Assembly (NCBI GenBank): GCA_049615605.1
Contig: JBMZFW010000016.1
Span: forward strand, 1 to 22,990
Origin: JAQWUY01 sp049615605
Lineage (GTDB): Bacteria; Pseudomonadota; Alphaproteobacteria; JAQWUY01
Reading direction: 5' to 3'
Length of the DNA stretch: 22,990 nucleotides
Shown: piece after piece, positions 15,278-22,990 of the stretch
How the letters are laid out: the number at the start of each line of letters is the position of its first letter
How positions within the stretch are numbered: position 1 is the stretch's first letter
Made by a program: the position numbers and the translations under genes
Notes under the pieces: model-generated
What the model was told of the DNA's origin: nothing
Databases searched by the model: none
Seen by the model: only the letters and a program-made list of their open reading frames with translations

Positions 15278-16561
15278 ATGTCAAAAGATAACGGTAACGA
15301 TAAAGACGACAACAAGACAGAACCACTACACTGTAGCTTCTGTAACAAAGCCCAAGCGGAAACAAAAAAGTTAATCGCGGGTCTTGGTGTACACATTTGT
15401 GATGAATGTGTTGGTTTGTGTGTTGAAATTATTTCAGAAGATGTTAAAAATTCTGATAAATTGTTGGATACAGATGGTAAATCAGTTCCAGCACCAAGTG
15501 CAATTGACAAAGTATTAAATGAATATGTAATCGGACAGGAAAAGGCAAAGAAAGCCTTATCCGTTGCCGTACATAACCATTACAAACGATTATTGTCAAA
15601 AGATTCAAATGATGATGTTGAATTATCAAAATCAAACATTGTAATGCTTGGTCCAACTGGTTGTGGCAAGACATTACTTGCCCAAACACTAGCAAGAATC
15701 CTTGATGTTCCATTTTGTATTGCCGATGCAACAACATTAACCGAAGCTGGTTATGTTGGTGAAGATGTGGAAAACATTGTATTAAAATTATTACAAAACT
15801 GTGATTACGATGTGGAAAAAGCCGAACGCGGTATTATTTACCTTGATGAAATTGATAAAATTTCCCGTAAAAGCGATAACCCATCTATTACCCGTGATGT
15901 ATCGGGCGAAGGTGTGCAACAAGCCTTACTTAAATTAATGGAAGGTACAGTTGCGTCTGTTCCACCACAAGGTGGTCGTAAACACCCACAACAAGAATTC
16001 GTAAATGTTGACACAACAAATATCTTATTCATTTGTGGCGGTGCATTTGCGGGCATTGATAAGATTATTGCAAAACGCGGTAAAGACAGCTCAATCGGTT
16101 TTGGTGCTGATGTTTACAGCAAGGACTTGCGTGATGCAGGTGAAATTATGCAAGAAGTTGAACCAGAAGATTTAACAAACTATGGTTTAATTCCTGAATT
16201 TGTTGGTCGTATGCCAATTATCACAACATTGGAAGACCTTGATGTTGACGCATTAATCCGTATCTTAACTGAACCAAAGAATGCACTTGTTAAGCAATTT
16301 GTTAAATTGTTTGATATGGAAGAAGTGGAACTTGATTTTAAGAAAGATGCACTTGTTGAAATTGCAAAACTTGCCATCAGCCGTAAAACTGGTGCAAGGG
16401 GGCTTCGTTCAATTATTGAAAACCTATTACTTGAAACAATGTATGAATTGCCAGATGTTAAAAACTTAAAACAAGTTGTTCTTGATGGCGATGTTGTAAA
16501 GGGTGATAAAAAACCAATTTATGTGTACGACAAAAAGCCTGCTGATAAAAAGCAAGCTTAA
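15278..16561 (+). CDS. clpX: ATP-dependent Clp protease ATPase subunit ClpX
   Basis: A 427-residue AAA+ unfoldase that selects substrates and threads them into ClpP. The N-terminal zinc-binding domain has C19, C22, C41 and C44 (CSFC...CDEC). Walker A is GPTGCGKT (125-132) and Walker B is IYLDEIDK (about 187-194). The IGF loop that docks into ClpP is present (I273-G274-F275 in SSIGFGADV). The sensor-2 arginine lies in KTGARGLRSI. Starts 11 bases after clpP with AAGGGAAAAGG upstream; the two are clearly co-transcribed. Confidence 0.97.
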   Translation: MSKDNGNDKDDNKTEPLHCSFCNKAQAETKKLIAGLGVHICDECVGLCVEIISEDVKNSDKLLDTDGKSVPAPSAIDKVLNEYVIGQEKAKKALSVAVHNHYKRLLSKDSNDDVELSKSNIVMLGPTGCGKTLLAQTLARILDVPFCIADATTLTEAGYVGEDVENIVLKLLQNCDYDVEKAERGIIYLDEIDKISRKSDNPSITRDVSGEGVQQALLKLMEGTVASVPPQGGRKHPQQEFVNVDTTNILFICGGAFAGIDKIIAKRGKDSSIGFGADVYSKDLRDAGEIMQEVEPEDLTNYGLIPEFVGRMPIITTLEDLDVDALIRILTEPKNALVKQFVKLFDMEEVELDFKKDALVEIAKLAISRKTGARGLRSIIENLLLETMYELPDVKNLKQVVLDGDVVKGDKKPIYVYDKKPADKKQA

Positions 16562-16581
16562 TAAAATAAAGGTAATTTAAA

Positions 16582-18984
16582 ATGGAAATCTTAGAAGACA
16601 ACTTAACATCTTATCCCGTTATCCCACTTCGTGATATCGTGGTATTTCCAAATATGGTTGTATCGTTCTTTGTTGGGCGTGAAAAATCAATTAATGCCCT
16701 TGAAAGTGTAATGGAACAAGACCAAAAGGTTGTTTTATTAACACAACGCAATGCGGAACTTGAAAATCCAACATCTGATGACTTACATCACTTTGGTGTC
16801 GTTGCAGAGGTTAAGCAACTATTAAAACTTCCAGATGGCACAGTAAAAGTATTGGTTGAAGGTAACCGCCGTGTACAGGTAAGGGTGCTTTCTGATATAT
16901 CGGGTGCATTCCACGCATCAGTTGTTGATTTGGTTGATAATATTGATGAACAAGACATTCGTATTTTAATTCCAGCCCTTTCGGATAAGTTCAGGGAATA
17001 TGCAAAATATAATACAGCAATTACCGCAGAAACAATTAATCAATTAAATACAATTAATGATGGTTTGGAATTATTGGAATTCCTTGTTCAGAATGTAAGT
17101 ATTGAAATTGATGAAAAACAAAAGTTATTGGAAGAAAACGATTTATCAGTGCGTCTTGAAAAAATGTTCGCAATGATAGAGGTTGAAATTGATAATATCC
17201 TAATCAATAAAAAAATCCGTGACCGTGTTAAATCACAAATGGATAAAAACCAACGCGAATACTTCCTTAATGAACAAATTAAGGCAATTAATAAAGAACT
17301 TGGTGACGATGTATCAAGCGAGCTTGAAGAATACAAAGAAAAGATTAAAGAAAGCCGTATGAGCCAAGAAGCAAAAGACAAGGCAAATAGTGAACTTAAG
17401 AAATTAAAATCTATGCCACCGATATCTTCTGAATCGTCAGTTGTTCGTACATTCATTGAATGGTTAATTGATGTGCCGTGGAAAAAACGCACGAAAACAA
17501 ATATTGATTTGGAAAAAGCCGAAGAAATCCTTAATTCTGAACACTATGGTCTTGAAAAGGTAAAGGAAAGAATTCTTGATTACCTAGCCGTTGGTATTCG
17601 TACTAAAAAAGTAAAAGGTCCAATCCTTTGTCTTGTTGGCCCACCAGGTGTGGGTAAAACATCATTGGGTGAAAGTATTGCCAAAGCTTGCGGTCGTAAA
17701 TTTGTACGAATGAGCCTTGGTGGTGTAAGGGACGAAGCGGAAATCCGTGGACACCGTCGTACCTATGTTGGTGCAATGCCGGGTAAAATTGTCCAAGGTA
17801 TGAAAAAAGCGGGACATTCAAATCCAATGTTCTTACTTGATGAAATTGACAAAATGGGTTCTGACCACAGGGGCGATCCAGCTGCTGCATTGTTGGAAGT
17901 TCTTGACCCGTCACAGAATTCAACATTTGCCGACCATTATCTAGAAGTTGATTATGATTTATCGGATGTAATGTTTGTAACAACGGCAAATTCATACAAT
18001 ATGCCAGAACCATTAAAAGACAGAATGGAAATCATTAGCCTGTCTGGTTATACAGAAGATGAAAAACTGGAAATCGCAAAACGCCACCTTATCCCAAGGG
18101 CTATGGAAGATAATGGTATTGATGAAAGTGAAATGGAAATTGCTGATACGGCAATCGTTCACCTTATCCGCCATTACACGCGTGAAGCAGGTGTGCGTAA
18201 ATTACAACAAGAAATTCAAACACTTTGCCGTAAATCATTGAGAAAAATTATGGGTGATGGCAAAGAAAGTAAGATTAAAATTACAAAGAAGAATTTAAAA
18301 GACTTCGCTGGTGTGGAAAAATTCACACACAACGAAACGGAAGAAAAAGATGCAATCGGTATGGTAACTGGTCTTGCGTGGACTTCTGTTGGTGGTGATG
18401 TATTACATATTGAAAGTGCGCTTGTACCAGGTGTTGGTAAAATCCAAAAGACTGGTAAGCTTGGCGATGTAATGCTTGAATCTATTTCTGCGGCGGAAAC
18501 TTATATTCGTTCCCGTGCACCAGAACTTGGTATTTTACCGGGTGTATATAAAAAGCGTGATATCCATATCCACGTTCCAGAAGGTGCAACACCAAAAGAC
18601 GGACCAAGTGCGGGTATCGCAATGGTAACGGCAATGGTATCTGCATTAACGGATAACCCTGTACGAAAAGATGTGGCTATGACGGGTGAGGTTACATTGC
18701 GTGGCAAGGTCTTGGCGATTGGTGGATTAAAGGAAAAATTACTAGCCGCTTACCGAAGTGGAATTAAAACTGTACTTATTCCACAAGAAAATGAAAAAGA
18801 TTTAGAAGAAATCCCAGACAATGCAAAACAAGGGTTAAAGATTATTCCAGTTTCTGATGTTGATGAAGTTTTAAAGGTTGCCCTTACAAATAAAATCAAA
18901 TCAGTAAAATGGGAAAACGAAGATTTATCTAAGATAACGCCTAGTGATTCTAAGAATCCTGTGTCTTCTAGCTCTGTTCAGTAA
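16582..18984 (+). CDS. lon: ATP-dependent protease Lon
   Basis: An 800-residue AAA+ serine protease that removes misfolded and selected regulatory proteins. The N-terminal substrate-recognition domain starts at PVIPLRDIVVFP. A coiled region follows around residues 200-280. Walker A is GPPGVGKTS (353-361). The catalytic dyad is S676 in KDGPSAGIAM and K717 in GGLKEKLLAA. Normal length, with a short Ser-rich tail. It begins 20 bases after clpX with AAAGGTAATTT upstream. No convincing terminator follows, so some transcripts may read on towards HU. Confidence 0.97.
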   Translation: MEILEDNLTSYPVIPLRDIVVFPNMVVSFFVGREKSINALESVMEQDQKVVLLTQRNAELENPTSDDLHHFGVVAEVKQLLKLPDGTVKVLVEGNRRVQVRVLSDISGAFHASVVDLVDNIDEQDIRILIPALSDKFREYAKYNTAITAETINQLNTINDGLELLEFLVQNVSIEIDEKQKLLEENDLSVRLEKMFAMIEVEIDNILINKKIRDRVKSQMDKNQREYFLNEQIKAINKELGDDVSSELEEYKEKIKESRMSQEAKDKANSELKKLKSMPPISSESSVVRTFIEWLIDVPWKKRTKTNIDLEKAEEILNSEHYGLEKVKERILDYLAVGIRTKKVKGPILCLVGPPGVGKTSLGESIAKACGRKFVRMSLGGVRDEAEIRGHRRTYVGAMPGKIVQGMKKAGHSNPMFLLDEIDKMGSDHRGDPAAALLEVLDPSQNSTFADHYLEVDYDLSDVMFVTTANSYNMPEPLKDRMEIISLSGYTEDEKLEIAKRHLIPRAMEDNGIDESEMEIADTAIVHLIRHYTREAGVRKLQQEIQTLCRKSLRKIMGDGKESKIKITKKNLKDFAGVEKFTHNETEEKDAIGMVTGLAWTSVGGDVLHIESALVPGVGKIQKTGKLGDVMLESISAAETYIRSRAPELGILPGVYKKRDIHIHVPEGATPKDGPSAGIAMVTAMVSALTDNPVRKDVAMTGEVTLRGKVLAIGGLKEKLLAAYRSGIKTVLIPQENEKDLEEIPDNAKQGLKIIPVSDVDEVLKVALTNKIKSVKWENEDLSKITPSDSKNPVSSSSVQ

Positions 18985-19012
18985 AAATTTTATTATATTT
19001 TTATCATAATTT

Positions 19013-19087
19013 AGTATATTTAATTACGCAATAATACTAAATATAGTGTTATTTGTGCTAAATATAGTAAAAAAACCTAATATAGTG
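19013..19087 (+). repeat. Cluster of short CTAAATATAGT-like repeats upstream of HU
   Basis: Three direct copies are present: CTAAATATAGT at 19037-19047 and 19058-19068, and CTAATATAGT at 19077-19086. A degenerate inverted copy (AGTATATTTAA, 9 of 11 matches) lies at 19013-19023. The direct copies start 21 and 19 bases apart, close to two helical turns. Each is an imperfect dyad (CTA...TAG). They lie 33 or more bases upstream of the HU -35 box and end before a T-rich tract (19089-19107). No known regulator is recognised. Confidence 0.6.
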
Positions 19088-19118
19088 TGTTTTTTTTCGT
19101 TTTTTTTATAAAAAATGT

Positions 19119-19148
19119 TTGACAAGCGAAAAAATGGCTTGATATACT
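19119..19148 (+). promoter_or_regulatory. Strong sigma70-type promoter of the HU gene
   Basis: A perfect TTGACA (19119-19124) and TATACT (19143-19148) are separated by 18 bases. The A/T tracts at 19089-19115 directly upstream could act as an UP element. The expected start near 19155 leaves a leader of about 95 bases before the ATG. Confidence 0.8.
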
Positions 19149-19249
19149 TAAGATGCTTTATAAATCTTGTGTTTCTTTATGATTCATTAAAGCAACGAAT
19201 AACAAGATGATAGAGAGTTTTTTTTAATATTAATAGAAGGAAAAAAATA

Positions 19250-19522
19250 ATGAACAAAAATGAATTAATTGAAGCTGTAAGCTCTGCTGCTGATTTAACT
19301 AAAGCTGACGCAACTAAAGCTGTTGACGCTGTTGTTGCATCTGTAACTAAAACATTAAAATCTGGTGGCGAAGTTCGCTTAGTAGGTTTTGGTACTTTTT
19401 CTGTTGCACAACGTAAAGCAACAACTGGTCGTAACCCACGTACTGGTGAAGCTATCAAAATCAAAGCTTCTAAACAACCTAAGTTTAAAGCTGGTAAAGC
19501 ATTAAAAGATGCTGTTAACTAA
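19250..19522 (+). CDS. hup: DNA-binding protein HU
   Basis: A 90-residue histone-like protein that binds and bends DNA as a dimer. The HU/IHF signature is complete: MNKNELIEAV at the start, GFGTFSVAQRKATTGRNPRTG across the beta-arm with the intercalating proline in RNP, and a Lys-rich C-terminus. The single-copy HU-type motif favours HU over IHF. AGAAGGAAAA precedes the ATG. It has its own strong promoter and terminator. HU after lon is a widespread arrangement. Confidence 0.96.
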   Translation: MNKNELIEAVSSAADLTKADATKAVDAVVASVTKTLKSGGEVRLVGFGTFSVAQRKATTGRNPRTGEAIKIKASKQPKFKAGKALKDAVN

Positions 19523-19548
19523 GATTTTTTAGTTTACTAAAACAAAAG

Positions 19549-19581
19549 AAGGACGGTTTTTATTAAATCGTCCTTTTTTTT
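19549..19581 (+). terminator. Rho-independent terminator after HU
   Basis: A stem AAGGACG/CGTCCTT (19549-19555 with 19569-19575), extended by a G-T pair and three A-T pairs, is followed by eight T. It lies 27 bases after the HU stop. Confidence 0.9.
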
Positions 19582-19628
19582 ATACCCTTTTTTCCTTTTT
19601 TAAATAACGAATATAATATATTTAACGC

Positions 19629-19693
19629 TTGACATTGGTTGCATAAAAGTGTATTTAACCCATATTGTAGCGGTATATTGATTACATTATATT
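19629..19693 (+). promoter_or_regulatory. Promoter region of the str (rpsL) operon
   Basis: Several candidates overlap: TTGTAG (19665-19670) with TATATT (19688-19693) at 17 bases; TTGCAT (19639-19644) with TATTGT (19663-19668) at 18 bases; and a perfect TTGACA at 19629-19634, whose only -10 at 17 bases is the poor TATTTA. The first pair would start transcription near 19700, inside the palindrome described next. Which is used cannot be decided from sequence. Confidence 0.5.
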
Positions 19694-19695
19694 GG

Positions 19696-19728
19696 CTGAA
19701 ACTGTTGGAATTCCAACGATTTTTTCAG
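19696..19728 (+). promoter_or_regulatory. Perfect palindrome with flanking arms at the predicted rpsL transcription start
   Basis: GTTGGAATTCCAAC (19704-19717) is a perfect 14-base palindrome, flanked by CTGAAA (19696-19701) and TTTCAG (19723-19728), which are also complementary. It could be a DNA operator or a 5'-end RNA hairpin. Confidence 0.5.
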
Positions 19729-19768
19729 TTTTGGTGATGTTTCAAATACGGCGATAATTGTATATAAG

Positions 19769-19829
19769 ACCTGCGGATTTTTTTATCCGTCGGCTGAAAG
19801 CACAACGAAAAGGCAGTTAATTGCCAGGT
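19769..19829 (+). ncRNA. Candidate structured 5' leader of rpsL
   Basis: ACCTG (19769-19773) can pair with CAGGT (19825-19829), enclosing two or three smaller hairpins: CGGAT/ATCCG (19774-19778 with 19785-19789), a small GCT-GAA-AGC, and GGCA/TGCC around 19812-19825. This makes a multi-branched fold about 85 bases before the S12 start. TTGCC (19821-19825) could instead pair with GGCAA (19847-19851), an alternative that would break the branch hairpin. It may be a ribosomal-protein autoregulatory leader; Rickettsiales are known to have an rpsL leader RNA family, but I cannot tell whether this is related. The wider gap 19523-19913 otherwise holds the HU terminator, the promoter, the palindrome and a possible tiny ORF. 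Confidence 0.4.
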
Positions 19830-19841
19830 ATGGGGTGCTAG

Positions 19842-19892
19842 ATGACGGCAAGAGAGACTTCTCCGCGTGTTTTATTTTTGATTTTGAATTAA
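19842..19892 (+). CDS. Possible 16-codon leader peptide before rpsL
   Basis: ATG at 19842, TAA at 19890-19892, encoding MTARETSPRVLFLILN. GGGG lies seven bases upstream. It ends 21 bases before the rpsL ATG. Such short ORFs arise by chance, and no codon run suggests classical attenuation. Confidence 0.2.
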   Translation: MTARETSPRVLFLILN

Positions 19893-19913
19893 TAAACGGA
19901 CGAAGGAAATAAT

Positions 19914-20285
19914 ATGCCGACTATTAACCAACTTATTCGCAAAGGGCGAAAAGACAAAGAAAAGAAAACAAAGGTTCCACACTTACAAGCGTGTCCTCAA
20001 CGTCGTGGTGTGTGTACTCGTGTTTACACAGTTAAGCCAAAGAAACCAAACTCTGCACTTCGTAAAGTAGCTCGTGTTAGATTAACTAGTGGTTTTGAGG
20101 TTACTACATACATTGGTGGTGAAGGTCACAACTTACAAGACCACTCAGTAATTTTAGTTCGTGGTGGTCGTGTAAAAGACTTACCAGGTGTTCGTTATCA
20201 TACAGTTCGTGGTACTTTAGATACTCAGGGTGTTGCTGATCGTCGTCAGCGTCGTTCTAAGTATGGTGCTAAGCGACCTAAGTAA
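19914..20285 (+). CDS. rpsL: 30S ribosomal protein S12
   Basis: A 123-residue S12, located at the decoding centre and important for accuracy. The conserved PKKPNSALRKVARVRL (42-57) contains the lysine pair where streptomycin-resistance changes usually fall; here it is wild type. RGGRVKDLPGVRYH is the second conserved loop, containing the aspartate that RimO methylthiolates in other bacteria. Length matches the family (about 123-124). GAAGGAAAT precedes the ATG. First gene of the str operon. Confidence 0.98.
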   Translation: MPTINQLIRKGRKDKEKKTKVPHLQACPQRRGVCTRVYTVKPKKPNSALRKVARVRLTSGFEVTTYIGGEGHNLQDHSVILVRGGRVKDLPGVRYHTVRGTLDTQGVADRRQRRSKYGAKRPK

Positions 20286-20306
20286 TATTTGAAAAGGATA
20301 TAAATA

Positions 20307-20777
20307 ATGTCTAGACGTCACAGAGCCGAGAAAAGAAAAATATTACCAGATGCAAAATTTGGTGATGTTGTTATTTCTAAGTTTATTAATGCAGTAATGA
20401 TGGGCGGTAACAAAGCTGTTGCCGAAAAAATCGTTTATGGTGCATTTGATATCGTTGAAGCTAAATCAAAGAAAGATCCAGTTGAATTTTTCCGCGAAGC
20501 TTTAGTTAATATTAAGCCTGATCTTGAAGTTCGTTCTCGCCGTGTTGGTGGTGCAACTTATCAGGTTCCTGTAGAAGTTCGCGCTGACCGTGCCCAAGCT
20601 TTAGCATTCCGTTGGATTATCGAAGCTTCACGTAAGCGTTCTGAAAAGAACATGATTGACAAATTAAGTGGTGAATTACTTGACGCTGCTGAATCACGCG
20701 GTGCTTCAGTTAAAAAGCGTGAAGACACTCACAAGATGGCAGAAGCGAACCGTGCGTTTGCTCACTACCGTTGGTAA
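20307..20777 (+). CDS. rpsG: 30S ribosomal protein S7
   Basis: A 156-residue S7, the primary 16S rRNA-binding protein that starts assembly of the 30S head. Typical segments are MSRRHRAEKR at the start, RRVGGATYQVPVEVR, and ANRAFAHYRW at the C-terminus. Starts 21 bases after rpsL with AAAGGATAT upstream. In E. coli S7 represses this operon by binding its mRNA; whether that holds here is unknown. Confidence 0.98.
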   Translation: MSRRHRAEKRKILPDAKFGDVVISKFINAVMMGGNKAVAEKIVYGAFDIVEAKSKKDPVEFFREALVNIKPDLEVRSRRVGGATYQVPVEVRADRAQALAFRWIIEASRKRSEKNMIDKLSGELLDAAESRGASVKKREDTHKMAEANRAFAHYRW

Positions 20778-20809
20778 TAATTGTTTAGGTAACTAGGAAA
20801 GAAAAGAAA

Positions 20810-22885
20810 ATGGCTAAAACACCTATTGATAAATATCGTAACATCGGCATCATGGCACACATTGATGCGGGTAAAACTACAACTACTGAGCGTGTGTTAT
20901 ACTACACTGGTAAATCTTACAAGATTGGTGAAGTACACGACGGTGGCGCGACTATGGACTGGATGGAGCAAGAGCAAGAGCGTGGTATTACAATTACTTC
21001 TGCCGCTACAACTTGTTTCTGGAATGACCACAGAATTAACATCATTGATACACCTGGACACGTAGACTTCACAATTGAAGTAGAGCGTGCATTACGTGTA
21101 CTTGATGGTGCGGTTGCTGTATTTGATGCGGTATCTGGTGTTGAGCCACAATCTGAAACAGTATGGCGTCAAGCTGACAAGTACGATGTTCCACGTATGG
21201 CATTTGTAAACAAAATGGACCGTATGGGTGCAGACTTCTACAACTGTGTTGATATGATGGTTGATCGTCTTGGTGCTAGCCCATTAGTATTACAATTACC
21301 AATTGGTTCAGAAGCTGAATTCCAAGGTGTTGTTGACCTAGTAAAAATGAAGGCTATCGTTTGGGGTGGTGAAGACTTGGGTGCTAAGTTTGATATCGTT
21401 GATATCCCAGCTGACTTACAAGACAAAGCAAACGAATACCGTGAAAAATTAGTTGAAATGGCTGTTGAGCAAGATGACGCTGCTATGGAAGCTTACTTTG
21501 AAGGTACAGAGCCATCTGAAGAAAAATTAATCGAATGTATCCGTAAAGGTACAATCGGTCTTGCATTTAACCCAGTATTATGTGGTACAGCATTCAAGAA
21601 CAAGGGTGTTCAACCACTTCTTGATGCAGTAGTAAACTACTTACCATCACCACTTGATATTGGTGAAATGAAAGGTCTTGAAGTTGACGGCGACGGCGAA
21701 ATTATCCGTAAGCCAGATGAAAAAGAGCCATTCTCAGCTCTTGCATTCAAGATTATGAATGACCCATTCGTTGGTTCATTAACTTTCGTTCGTATCTATT
21801 CTGGTACATTAGAAGCTGGTTCTTATGTTCTTAACTCTGTTAAAGATAGTAAAGAAAGAATTGGTCGTATGATGCTTATGCACGCTGCCGACCGTGAAGA
21901 ACTAAAAGTAGCAACAGCTGGTGACATCGTTGCCGTTGCTGGTTTAAAAGCTACTACAACTGGTGACACATTATGTGATACTTCAAAACCAGTTGTACTT
22001 GAAAGAATGGAATTCCCAGAGCCTGTAATTGAAATTGCGATTGAGCCAAAGACAAAAGCAGACCAAGAAAAAATGGGTATTGCCCTAAACCGTTTAGCGG
22101 CAGAAGATCCATCTTTCCGTATTAAGACTGATGAAGAATCAGGTCAAACATTAATCCGCGGTATGGGTGAATTACACCTTGAAATTATCGTTGACCGTAT
22201 GCGTCGTGAATTCAACGTTGAATGTAATGTTGGTCAACCACAAGTAGCATACCGTGAAACAATCTCTAAACCTGCGACTATCGAATACACACACAAGAAA
22301 CAATCTGGTGGTTCTGGTCAGTTCGCGAAAATTGTTATTGATTTTGAACCATTACAACCGGGCGAAGGTTTCGTATTTAATGAAACTATCGTTGGTGGTT
22401 CGGTGCCTCGTGAATACATTCCAGGTGTTGAAAAAGGTTTAAGTTCTGCAAAAGATAATGGTGCTATTGCTGGTTTCCCAGTAATTGACTTCAAAGCAAC
22501 TCTTAAAGACGGTAACTACCACGATGTAGACTCTAGCGTTATGGCGTTTGAGATTGCGGCCCGTGCTGCATTCCGTGAAATGCAAGAGCAAGCTGGTGCT
22601 AAGTTATTAGAACCAGTAATGGCTGTTGAAGTTGTAACACCAGAAGAATACATGGGTGATATCATCGGCGACTTGAACTCTCGTCGTGGTCAAGTATCAT
22701 CTATGGATAATCGTGGTAATGCCCGCGTTGTAAACGCGATGGTTCCACTAGCTGCGATGTTTGGTTATGTAAATACTTTACGCTCTCTATCACAGGGTCG
22801 CGCACAGTATACAATGATATTTGATCACTATGACCAAGTTCCGCAAAACGTAGTAGACGAAGTGAAAGCTAAATATGCGTCTTAA
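20810..22885 (+). CDS. fusA: Elongation factor G
   Basis: A 691-residue GTPase that drives ribosomal translocation, and recycling together with RRF. G1 is AHIDAGKTTTTE (16-27), G2 lies in RGITITSAATT, G3 is DTPGHVDF and G4 is NKMDRMG. Domains II-V follow with the usual PKTKADQEKM and GMGELHLEIIVDRM. Normal length. Starts 32 bases after rpsG with AACTAGGAAAG upstream. Confidence 0.98.
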   Translation: MAKTPIDKYRNIGIMAHIDAGKTTTTERVLYYTGKSYKIGEVHDGGATMDWMEQEQERGITITSAATTCFWNDHRINIIDTPGHVDFTIEVERALRVLDGAVAVFDAVSGVEPQSETVWRQADKYDVPRMAFVNKMDRMGADFYNCVDMMVDRLGASPLVLQLPIGSEAEFQGVVDLVKMKAIVWGGEDLGAKFDIVDIPADLQDKANEYREKLVEMAVEQDDAAMEAYFEGTEPSEEKLIECIRKGTIGLAFNPVLCGTAFKNKGVQPLLDAVVNYLPSPLDIGEMKGLEVDGDGEIIRKPDEKEPFSALAFKIMNDPFVGSLTFVRIYSGTLEAGSYVLNSVKDSKERIGRMMLMHAADREELKVATAGDIVAVAGLKATTTGDTLCDTSKPVVLERMEFPEPVIEIAIEPKTKADQEKMGIALNRLAAEDPSFRIKTDEESGQTLIRGMGELHLEIIVDRMRREFNVECNVGQPQVAYRETISKPATIEYTHKKQSGGSGQFAKIVIDFEPLQPGEGFVFNETIVGGSVPREYIPGVEKGLSSAKDNGAIAGFPVIDFKATLKDGNYHDVDSSVMAFEIAARAAFREMQEQAGAKLLEPVMAVEVVTPEEYMGDIIGDLNSRRGQVSSMDNRGNARVVNAMVPLAAMFGYVNTLRSLSQGRAQYTMIFDHYDQVPQNVVDEVKAKYAS

Positions 22886-22936
22886 TACGTATGTATGGTT
22901 CTAGGTTATATAAAGTTATATTAAAGGAGAAAAACT

Positions 22937-22990
22937 ATGAGTAAAGAAACTTTTGATCGTTCAAAACCCCACGTAAATGTGGGTACTATT
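22937..22990 (+). CDS. tuf: Elongation factor Tu, N-terminal fragment
   Basis: Only the first 18 codons lie in the window (MSKETFDRSKPHVNVGTI), matching the EF-Tu N-terminus that leads into the GHVDHGKT motif beyond the edge. AAAGGAGAAAAACT precedes the ATG, a strong ribosome-binding site. It follows fusA by 51 bases, as expected for a str operon. Confidence 0.95.
   Translation, partial: MSKETFDRSKPHVNVGTI

Noticed and set aside
19013..19087. Repeat cluster as a CRISPR array or replication iterons
   Set aside because: Copies are only 10-11 bases with 8-10 base gaps, far too short for CRISPR; no DnaA boxes or replication gene nearby to support an origin.
19069..19097. A-tract/T-tract hairpin as terminator of lon
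   Set aside because: The stem is almost entirely A-T pairs with only one G-C pair; too weak to call, and it overlaps the repeat cluster.
19774..19789. CGGAT/ATCCG hairpin with T-run as a terminator before rpsL
   Set aside because: The T-run is in the loop, not after the stem, so it lacks the geometry of an intrinsic terminator.
1..22990. Phage, insertion sequence, toxin-antitoxin or defence genes
   Set aside because: Every gene with coding support belongs to core cellular families; no transposase, integrase, terminal inverted repeats or compositional break was seen.

Overview
This window is a chromosomal, AT-rich stretch that reads as an alphaproteobacterium. The evidence is gene order: erpA and xth diverge from a dgt-argS-SPOR-nagZ run; tRNA-Leu, tig, clpP, clpX, lon and a HU gene follow in line; and the window ends in rpsL-rpsG-fusA-tuf. 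A heat-shock-type promoter of the alphaproteobacterial form (CTTG, 17 bases, CTTATCT) precedes clpP. I cannot name genus or species; an uncultured, low-GC lineage is likely. No phage, insertion sequence, CRISPR array or defence system is visible. It is mostly core genome with a few odd features.

Layout. Positions 1-5346 are minus-strand genes: a partial YrdC-domain gene (cut by the window edge), a small aquaporin-like protein with degenerate pore motifs, mnmC (tRNA wobble-uridine modification), two amino-acid ABC permeases, and their periplasmic binding protein. The binding-protein gene is transcribed first; a terminator-like hairpin separates it from the permeases, and no ATPase gene is present. 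Positions 5401-6558 hold xth and an ErpA/IscA-type gene, also minus. From 6641 the plus strand carries dgt and argS (stop and start codons overlap), a SPOR-domain membrane protein and nagZ. A minus-strand FolC-like Mur-ligase-fold gene then meets nagZ tail to tail.

Positions 12917-19581 are a protein quality-control block. tRNA-Leu(UAG) and trigger factor appear to share a promoter and end at a strong terminator. A heat-shock promoter then drives clpP-clpX-lon. HU has its own strong promoter, preceded by a cluster of short CTAAATATAGT-like repeats. Positions 19582-22990 are the str operon (S12, S7, EF-G, start of EF-Tu). It is preceded by a roughly 300-base promoter and leader region containing a perfect palindrome, a potential multi-branched RNA fold and a possible 16-codon leader ORF.

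I found no clearly new multi-gene system. The points most worth checking are the aquaporin-like protein that has lost both canonical NPA motifs and the selectivity-filter arginine, the repeat cluster upstream of HU, the structured rpsL leader, and the divergent FolC-like protein.
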